Position numbers and translations under genes: made by a program. A stretch of 10,633 nucleotides of DNA. Source: Fimbriimonadales bacterium (lineage in GTDB: Bacteria > Armatimonadota > Fimbriimonadia > Fimbriimonadales > GBS-DC). This document shows positions 6,576-10,633 of the stretch, in pieces. The stretch lies in the NCBI GenBank assembly GCA_026416655.1, contig JAOAES010000312.1, positions 1-10,633 of the forward strand, read 5' to 3'. The notes beneath the pieces were generated by a model that was given only the letters and a program-made list of their open reading frames with translations, was not told the DNA's origin and ran no database searches. Position 1 is the first letter of the stretch. Each line of letters begins with the position of its first letter.

Positions 6576-7514
6576 ATGAGAGTATTCGTCACAGGCGCGC
6601 GGGGCTTGCTGGGCGCAGCGGTGGTGGAGCGATTCCGGACGGCGGGGATGGAGGTGTATGGGACGATGCGGCAGCCCTCACCCCCTGCCCCCCTCTCCCA
6701 CAGCGTGGGAGAGGGGGAGTCCCCCTCTCCCGCGTCGCGGGAGAGGGGGCTGGGGGGTGAGGGCTACCTCTCTCTCGACATCACCCAACCCGCCCAAGTC
6801 CGCGCCGTGTTCGACGCCCTGCGCCCCGACCTCGTGATTCACTGCGCCGCGATGACCAACGTGGACGCCTGCGAGCGGCAACCGCAGGAAGCCTATCGCG
6901 TGAACGCCTTCGGTGCGGAGGTGATTGCCTCTCACTGCCAGCGCCTTGGGGCGGTCTGCGTGTATATTTCTACGGACTACGTGTTCGACGGCTCCAAGCG
7001 TGCGCCTTATCACGAGTACGACGCCGAGAACCCACTCAGCGTGTACGGGCGTTCCAAGCTCGCGGGGGAGCAGGCGGTGCGGGCATTCTGTCCGCGTCAT
7101 TACATCGTGCGGGTGGCGTGGCTGTACGGCAAACAGCGCAAAAGTTTCCCGCAGTTCGTGCTGGAGCAGGCGCGGGCAGGCACATCGCCCGTGGTGATTA
7201 GCGACCAGATAGGCTCGCCCACCTATGTCGCCGATGTCGCCGACCGCCTGCTGCAGCTAATCCAGACCGACTGCTACGGAACCTATCACCTGACGAACGC
7301 CGAGCCGGTGTCGCGCTATGAGTTTGCTTGTGCGTTGCTCGCGTTGGCGGGATTAGAGATTGCGCCGACGCCGTTGCCGTTCCGCGCGTGGCGCACGCCC
7401 GCGCCGCGCCCCATCTATTCCGCGTTGACCTCGTGGCGTGTGGAGTGGGCGGGCGTTGCGCCGATGCCGAGCTGGAAAGACGCGCTGCAGCGGTTTTGGG
7501 CAGATCTCTGTTAG
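6576..7514 (+). CDS. rfbD: dTDP-4-dehydrorhamnose reductase-like SDR protein (RfbD/RmlD) with an in-frame repeat insertion
   Basis: NAD(P)H-dependent reductase expected to make dTDP-L-rhamnose (or a related deoxysugar nucleotide) for surface polysaccharide. Motifs are the Rossmann GARGLLG (7-13), IHCAAMTNVDACE (88-100), STDYVFDG (132-139), the catalytic YGRSK (Tyr157, Lys161) and GSPTYVADVA (213-222). The product has 312 residues, but about 31 of these (33-63, rich in Pro, Ser, Gly and Glu) are encoded by a palindromic repeat lying between the second beta strand and the LDIT segment; without it the length is about 281, normal for RfbD. The catalytic core is intact, so the insertion may be tolerated as a surface loop. 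ATG 6576 is 1 nt after the uppP stop, so it is probably translationally coupled. rfbA, rfbB and rfbC are not in the window, so rhamnose specificity is likely but unproven. Confidence 0.88.
   Translation: MRVFVTGARGLLGAAVVERFRTAGMEVYGTMRQPSPPAPLSHSVGEGESPSPASRERGLGGEGYLSLDITQPAQVRAVFDALRPDLVIHCAAMTNVDACERQPQEAYRVNAFGAEVIASHCQRLGAVCVYISTDYVFDGSKRAPYHEYDAENPLSVYGRSKLAGEQAVRAFCPRHYIVRVAWLYGKQRKSFPQFVLEQARAGTSPVVISDQIGSPTYVADVADRLLQLIQTDCYGTYHLTNAEPVSRYEFACALLALAGLEIAPTPLPFRAWRTPAPRPIYSALTSWRVEWAGVAPMPSWKDALQRFWADLC
6674..6764 (+). repeat. REP-like palindromic element inserted in the rfbD coding region
   Basis: A 91-bp element bounded by inverted arms at 6674-6699 and 6739-6764 (about 23 of 26 positions complementary), beginning GCCCTCACCCCCTG and ending GGGGGGTGAGGGC. 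Inside are two strong hairpins: 6689-6700 with 6706-6717 (12 bp, loop CAGCG) and 6721-6733 with 6737-6749 (13 bp, perfect, loop GTC). The purine-rich CTCTCCC/GGGAGAG core occurs four times. Its composition is unlike the surrounding gene. It keeps the reading frame open. I recall similar CCCTCACCCCC...CTCTCCC repeats scattered in many Chloroflexi and cyanobacterial genomes; no clear target duplication is visible. Confidence 0.88.
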
Positions 7515-8668
7515 GCGGACTGCCGCGCCAGTTCGACAATCTTTCGCGCCGCTTCCTGCATCGTTTCGGCAGGGATGAGCGGAGTGCCCTGCAGCAGGGC
7601 GCGTCCCTCCTCGGCGTGTGTGCCCGCAAGGCGCACCACGACAGGGATATTCACCTTCAGCGTCTCGAACGCCTCCAGCATCCCGCGCGCGACTTCATCC
7701 CCGCGCGTGATGCCCCCGAAGATATTGAACAGCAGCCCCTTCACATTCGGGTCCATCAGCACGAGTTCGACGGCTTGGCGCACGCGGTCGGCTTTCGCGC
7801 CGCCGCCGATATCGAGGAAGTTCGCGGGGCGTCCGCCTGCCCGCGCCACCTCGTCGACGGTACACATCACCAGCCCCGCGCCGTTGCCGATAATCCCGAT
7901 GTCGCCCCCAAGGCGCACATAGGCGATACCGCGCTTGCTCGCCTCTTCCTCGATGGGGTCTTCGATGCTCTCCTCGCGGAACGCTTCGAGGCGTTTTTGG
8001 CGATAGAGCGCGTTCTCGTCGAGGGTGATCTTCGCGTCGGCGGCGATGATGCGCCCATCCGCCAGCACCGCGCAGGGGTTAATCTCTGCCAGGTTCGCGT
8101 CGATGGCGATATAGGCGCGATACAGCCCGTGAAGCATCGCACTCAGCGGGCGAATCTGTTCTTGGGGGATACCCGCAGCGTACAATACCTCGCGCGCGGC
8201 GTAGTCGGTCAGCCCCAGGAGCGGGTCAATCGCGACGGTCGCTATCGCGTCGGGATGCTGCGCCGCGACCTCCTCGATGTCCATCCCGCCATACTTGCTG
8301 ACCATCAGCACATTGCGCTGGGGCGTGCGGTCGATGGTAATCCCGATGTAGTATTCGTGTTTGATTTCGACGGCTTCTTCTACCAGCACCTTCTCGGCGA
8401 CGAGTCCCTGCGGGTTCTGGGGCGAGATGAGCCGTTTGCCGAGGATGCTTTCGGCGGCGTGGGCGGCTTCATCGGGGGTTTGGGCGAGTTTGATTCCGCC
8501 TGCCTTGCCGCGCCCGCCCATCAGCACCTGCGCTTTGATGACGACCGGCTTGCCTAATCGCTCCGCGACTGCTTTCGCGTCCGCGGGCGTGCTGACCACC
8601 TCTCCTTGTGGCGTGGGGACGCCATAATCGCTCAAAATCTGCTTCGCCTGATACTCATGCAGTTTCAT
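7511..8668 (-). CDS. sucC: Succinate-CoA ligase (ADP-forming), beta subunit SucC
   Basis: Beta subunit of succinyl-CoA synthetase, which converts succinyl-CoA, ADP or GDP and phosphate to succinate and ATP or GTP in the TCA cycle; it acts in complex with SucD. The 385-residue product is full length. It has an ATP-grasp domain: MKLHEYQAK start, KAQVLMGGRGKAGG (45-58), HEYYIGITIDR (104-114), AEINPCAV (194-201) and DAKITLDENA (211-220). The CoA-ligase domain follows: NGAGLVMCTVDE (262-273), NFLDIGGGA (283-291), and NIFGGITRGDEVA (315-327). Start ATG 8668 has GGAG at 8678-8675, 6 nt upstream. The stop TAA overlaps the rfbD stop on the other strand. The partner gene sucD, usually directly downstream of sucC, is absent here because rfbD converges at that point. 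Confidence 0.97.
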   Translation of the reverse strand: MKLHEYQAKQILSDYGVPTPQGEVVSTPADAKAVAERLGKPVVIKAQVLMGGRGKAGGIKLAQTPDEAAHAAESILGKRLISPQNPQGLVAEKVLVEEAVEIKHEYYIGITIDRTPQRNVLMVSKYGGMDIEEVAAQHPDAIATVAIDPLLGLTDYAAREVLYAAGIPQEQIRPLSAMLHGLYRAYIAIDANLAEINPCAVLADGRIIAADAKITLDENALYRQKRLEAFREESIEDPIEEEASKRGIAYVRLGGDIGIIGNGAGLVMCTVDEVARAGGRPANFLDIGGGAKADRVRQAVELVLMDPNVKGLLFNIFGGITRGDEVARGMLEAFETLKVNIPVVVRLAGTHAEEGRALLQGTPLIPAETMQEAARKIVELARQSA

Positions 8669-8689
8669 ACGCAGCTCCGTCGAGATAGG

Positions 8690-8695
8690 AGTATA
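8690..8695 (-). promoter_or_regulatory. Putative -10 box of the sucC promoter
   Basis: TATACT on the minus strand preceded by GGG, 21 nt before the sucC ATG. A start near 8683 gives a short leader containing the GGAG ribosome site. The leader shares CTCGACGGAG with the leader of the tRNA-Thr transcript. No strong -35 is seen. Confidence 0.5.
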
Positions 8696-8723
8696 CCCTG
8701 TGGTGAGGTTCCCATAGATGAGG

Positions 8724-8729
8724 TAAACT
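8724..8729 (+). promoter_or_regulatory. Putative -10 box of the zinc-ribbon protein gene
   Basis: TAAACT preceded by GG, with 8 nt to the GTG at 8738, the same geometry as at argJ. This would make the message leaderless. A GAGG at 8720-8723 is the only ribosome-site candidate and is rather far (14 nt) from the start. No clear -35 is visible. Confidence 0.4.
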
Positions 8730-8737
8730 TCTGTGCC

Positions 8738-9799
8738 GTGAACGGGGCTGGGTATGCCGTACCGCAGGTAGGTTGCTCGGTGTGTGGGGCGGGGTGTGAG
8801 CCGTTGCAGGAGCGTTGCGCCCGCTGCGGGAATGACCCTTTCGAAGAGGTGGGCTTACGGCTGGGACCGCTGAGCGGGCGACAGTTCCTGCGCAACTTCG
8901 GTTGGCGTCTGCTAATCGCGCTGCCGTTGCTGGGATGGCTGCTGTGGCGCGAGTCGGATCGAATGCTCCTCTGGAAATGGGAGAACCTGCCGGGATGGGC
9001 ACAGGTCGGACTGGGCGTGCTGATTGCATCGGCAGCCCTGACGGTGGGGTATCACCTGTGGCTCACATGGCGGGCGACGCATGTCGCGCTGGTGCTGACG
9101 CCGGCAGAGGTGTGGCTCTACCAGCGACGCGGCGGCAGGGTCTATTTCGAACGCATGAGCTGGCTGGAGTGCCTGCCTCCCGAATCGCCACGCGGCTGGC
9201 GCGTGCTGGAGGTGCTGAGTGCGGCGGTGCACCTCGCTTTCCATGCTGGGCTACAAGCCCTGGCGTTTCTCGTGCCCGATCAGGTGCATGAGTTCTGCTT
9301 GCATAGCCGTATCGATCCGAGCAAACGCTGGCGCCTCGCGCTGGTGGGCGCACAACATCAACCGCGTTTCACCCTCACTCAGCTGGCGCGCTACGCGCTC
9401 CCGTACTGGCTCCAGGGCGGGATTGTGCGCATCGAGCCGGGCTACGAGCCGTCTGTCGAACGCAACTTCCTCGCGCTCGACATGTCCACGCGCATGCTAC
9501 GCGCCTACGCCTTCCATGAGGTGCGCCTTGAAGAGAGCAGCTTCCGCATCACATTCTCCCACGAGTCGCATAATCCTGACGGCAGTCGCGTGGAGAACGA
9601 CCACTCGCTGGACGCCGACGCCGCCCGAATGGAGGAGGCAGAACAAGATTACCTCACGGAACTGACCCTCCCCGCTTATGCCCTGCCCTACGGCGACTAC
9701 TGGCTCCGCGCCGACTGGGGCATCATTAAGCGCATCGAGAGCCGCCGCGTCGCCAGCGAGACCGCAACCCTACCAGTTCAATCTCCAAAACCCGCATAA
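8738..9799 (+). CDS. Zinc-ribbon protein with two membrane helices, function unknown
   Basis: I recognise no named family. From GTG 8738 the product has 353 residues. The N-terminus carries a double-Cys knuckle, CSVCG (13-17) and CARCG (27-31), a compact zinc ribbon of the treble-clef/rubredoxin-like kind. Two hydrophobic segments follow (about 57-70 and 89-110), then a large soluble domain (about 115-340) with beta-rich stretches, several aromatic/His residues, and an acidic segment (288-306). The topology suggests ribbon and C-terminal domain on the same side of the membrane. The frame is open upstream to an ATG at 8606, but that would overlap sucC antisense and add a non-conserved-looking extension; GTG 8738 sits just before the ribbon and 8 nt after a -10-like box. 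It is divergent from sucC, 69 nt apart. The C-terminal domain could resemble DUF-type PH-like domains; unproven. Confidence 0.8.
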   Translation: MNGAGYAVPQVGCSVCGAGCEPLQERCARCGNDPFEEVGLRLGPLSGRQFLRNFGWRLLIALPLLGWLLWRESDRMLLWKWENLPGWAQVGLGVLIASAALTVGYHLWLTWRATHVALVLTPAEVWLYQRRGGRVYFERMSWLECLPPESPRGWRVLEVLSAAVHLAFHAGLQALAFLVPDQVHEFCLHSRIDPSKRWRLALVGAQHQPRFTLTQLARYALPYWLQGGIVRIEPGYEPSVERNFLALDMSTRMLRAYAFHEVRLEESSFRITFSHESHNPDGSRVENDHSLDADAARMEEAEQDYLTELTLPAYALPYGDYWLRADWGIIKRIESRRVASETATLPVQSPKPA

Positions 9800-9822
9800 T
9801 CCGCAGCAGGAAATGACCCGTT

Positions 9823-9838
9823 TGGCACGGACTGTGCA
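9823..9838 (+). promoter_or_regulatory. Putative sigma-54 (-24/-12) promoter of the PEP-CTERM gene
   Basis: TGGCACGGACTGTGCA matches the RpoN consensus TGGCACG-N4-TTGCA at every fixed position but one (G for T at 9834). The invariant GG (9824-9825) and GC (9836-9837) have the required spacing. Transcription would start near 9849, about 30 nt before the ATG. No competing sigma-70 promoter is clear; CATAAT at 9795-9800 lacks a partner. Whether this genome encodes RpoN is unknown from the window. Confidence 0.6.
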
Positions 9839-9844
9839 GAACCC

Positions 9845-9873
9845 CCTCTCGACTGCCATGCGCAGTCGGGAGG
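9845..9873 (+). promoter_or_regulatory. 12-bp hairpin containing the ribosome-binding site of the PEP-CTERM gene
   Basis: Positions 9845-9856 pair with 9862-9873 around loop CATGC, with one G-T wobble (9849/9869). The right arm ends in the Shine-Dalgarno GGGAGG (9868-9873), which lies 6 nt before the ATG at 9880, and the left arm supplies its complement CCTCTC. If the transcript starts upstream of 9845, the ribosome site is masked. If it starts near 9849, as the sigma-54 site predicts, a 5'-terminal stem remains and part of the site is free. No T-run follows, so it is not an ordinary terminator. Confidence 0.75.
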
Positions 9874-9879
9874 ATAACG

Positions 9880-10545
9880 ATGCAAAAACGATATGGCTTA
9901 GGGATTTTTACGGTTGGGTTAGCGACCGCTTTACTGAGCGGGGCATTCGCCAACGCGACGCTGTTCAATAACGATAAACTGACCTTGCTCGGAACCGTAA
10001 CGCTGAAAATCACGCAGGTCTCGCCGGGAATCACGACCCAGATCATCTACGGCGGCACCTTGAATGTAAACGCAGGTCAGTACGTGCTGAATCCGACCAC
10101 CGCCCCCAAAAACTGGGCGTTCTGTGTCGATTTGGACCGTGTGGTTCACCTGAACCAGACCTACACCTATGAACTCTGGCTTGCGTATGGACGCGCGGGC
10201 GCGTTGCTGAACCTGCGCGATTCGTTCCTGACAGGTTCGAACCTGAACAAGAAGGGCGCAGGCTTCCAGATTGCGCTCTGGGAGATTGCGCATGACCATT
10301 CGCTGGGCAACGCCGACAACTTGAACGGCGGCGCGTTCAAATACACGGCAGACTCGACCGTCGTCAGCTATGCGAACTCGCTGCTCAGCGCGACGGCGGG
10401 TCAGGCAGGCTACTACTACTTCCTGCGCAGCACGAACGGCGCACAGAACCTGGCGATGGTTCCCGAACCCGCCTCGCTGATTGCGCTGGCGACGGGCTTC
10501 GTGGGGCTAATCGCGCGACGACGCCAGAAAGAGCGTGATAAGTAA
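9880..10545 (+). CDS. PEP-CTERM sorting-domain exported protein
   Basis: A 221-residue exported protein. It has a Sec signal peptide (MQKR, then a hydrophobic core about 5-22, with AFANA-T as the likely cleavage site near residue 26). The C-terminal PEP-CTERM signal occupies 194-221: VPEPAS, a hydrophobic helix (ALATGFVGLIA), then the basic tail RRRQKERDK. In other bacteria exosortase (EpsH/XrtA family) recognises this signal, cleaves near the PEP motif and delivers the protein to the envelope or extracellular matrix. The middle part is Asn/Thr/Tyr/Gly-rich, beta-like, with few charges; a FCVDL segment (104-108) and ALWEIAHD (about 131-138) resemble thioester-type or collagen-binding-like adhesin fragments, but this is only suggestive. 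ATG 9880 follows GGGAGG. A sigma-54-like promoter and an RBS hairpin precede it. No exosortase gene is in the window. Confidence 0.93.
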   Translation: MQKRYGLGIFTVGLATALLSGAFANATLFNNDKLTLLGTVTLKITQVSPGITTQIIYGGTLNVNAGQYVLNPTTAPKNWAFCVDLDRVVHLNQTYTYELWLAYGRAGALLNLRDSFLTGSNLNKKGAGFQIALWEIAHDHSLGNADNLNGGAFKYTADSTVVSYANSLLSATAGQAGYYYFLRSTNGAQNLAMVPEPASLIALATGFVGLIARRRQKERDK

Positions 10546-10572
10546 AACCCTATCGCACCTCCTTTCTCGGGC

Positions 10573-10595
10573 TTCCCCTCGCAGCGCGAGGGGAA
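10573..10595 (+). terminator. Perfect 10-bp hairpin after the PEP-CTERM gene, possible terminator
   Basis: TTCCCCTCGC (10573-10582) pairs perfectly with GCGAGGGGAA (10586-10595) around loop AGC, 28 nt after the stop. The stem is strong, but only CCTTACCCC follows instead of a T-run, so it may be a weak terminator, an RNA 3'-end stabiliser or a small palindromic repeat. Confidence 0.5.
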
Positions 10596-10604
10596 CCTTA
10601 CCCC

Positions 10605-10633
10605 TTGACTTTACCTCGCTGAATCAGCCATAA
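10605..10633 (+). promoter_or_regulatory. Possible promoter cut by the right window edge
   Basis: TTGACT (10605-10610, five of six bases of the -35 consensus) is followed after 18 nt by CATAA at the last five bases, which would complete a -10 box if the next base is T. It would drive a plus-strand gene outside the window. Confidence 0.3.

Noticed and set aside
6674..6764. CRISPR repeats or a terminator at the palindromic region in rfbD
   Set aside because: No regular repeat-spacer pattern, no T-run, and it lies inside an open reading frame with conserved motifs on both sides.
7328..8557. Plus-strand 409-codon frame opposite sucC
   Set aside because: Arg/His/Asp-rich shadow composition and no recognisable domain, while sucC is certain on the minus strand.
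8606..8737. 44-residue extension of the zinc-ribbon protein
   Set aside because: It would overlap the start of sucC and the whole divergent promoter region; GTG 8738 is next to the ribbon and a -10-like box.
9795..9800. CATAAT as a sigma-70 -10 box for the PEP-CTERM gene
   Set aside because: It overlaps the preceding stop codon, has no -35 at a proper distance and is far from the start compared with the sigma-54-like site.

Overview
The window is GC-rich, gene-dense bacterial chromosome: ten complete protein genes, one gene cut by the left edge, one tRNA and very little intergenic space. Almost everything is housekeeping (arginine and tryptophan synthesis, TCA cycle, cell-envelope precursors). 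A PEP-CTERM protein points to a diderm bacterium with an exosortase sorting system. Three probable leaderless genes with a GG-TANNNT box just before the start codon, short gene spacing and a REP-like palindrome inside a gene would suit Armatimonadota or a similar deep-branching phylum. That placement is an inference; no marker gene here proves it.

Layout. Minus strand, 1-1311: argJ, followed 4 nt later by the start of a medium-chain (zinc-type) dehydrogenase that leaves the window. Between argJ and the next block lies a divergent promoter region (1312-1394). Plus strand, 1395-7514: tRNA-Thr(CGU), trpC, a metallophosphoesterase, an unrecognised 210-aa protein, a PP2C phosphatase, an AI-2E/PerM-type membrane protein, uppP and an rfbD-like reductase. 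Most neighbours in this block overlap or lie 0-12 nt apart, so it may be one long transcription unit with internal promoters near 3012 and 4558. Minus strand, 7511-8668: sucC, whose stop codon overlaps the rfbD stop. Plus strand, 8738-10545: a zinc-ribbon membrane protein of unknown function and a PEP-CTERM exported protein. The last 88 bases hold a perfect hairpin and possibly a promoter cut by the right edge.

How the genes may work together. UppP (recycling of the undecaprenyl carrier), the RfbD-like reductase (deoxysugar nucleotide), the AI-2E-type membrane protein and the PP2C phosphatase form a tightly coupled envelope-oriented cluster. The PEP-CTERM protein would also end in the envelope or extracellular matrix. 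No complete new system such as defence, CRISPR or a mobile element is visible.

The most interesting signals are small: a near-consensus sigma-54 promoter followed by a 12-bp hairpin that contains the ribosome-binding site of the PEP-CTERM gene; a 91-bp palindromic element carried in frame inside the rfbD-like gene; a likely tRNA-mRNA joint transcript for trpC; repeated GG-TAYAAT boxes placed so that several genes would be leaderless; and a metallophosphoesterase whose usual catalytic His and Asp are replaced.
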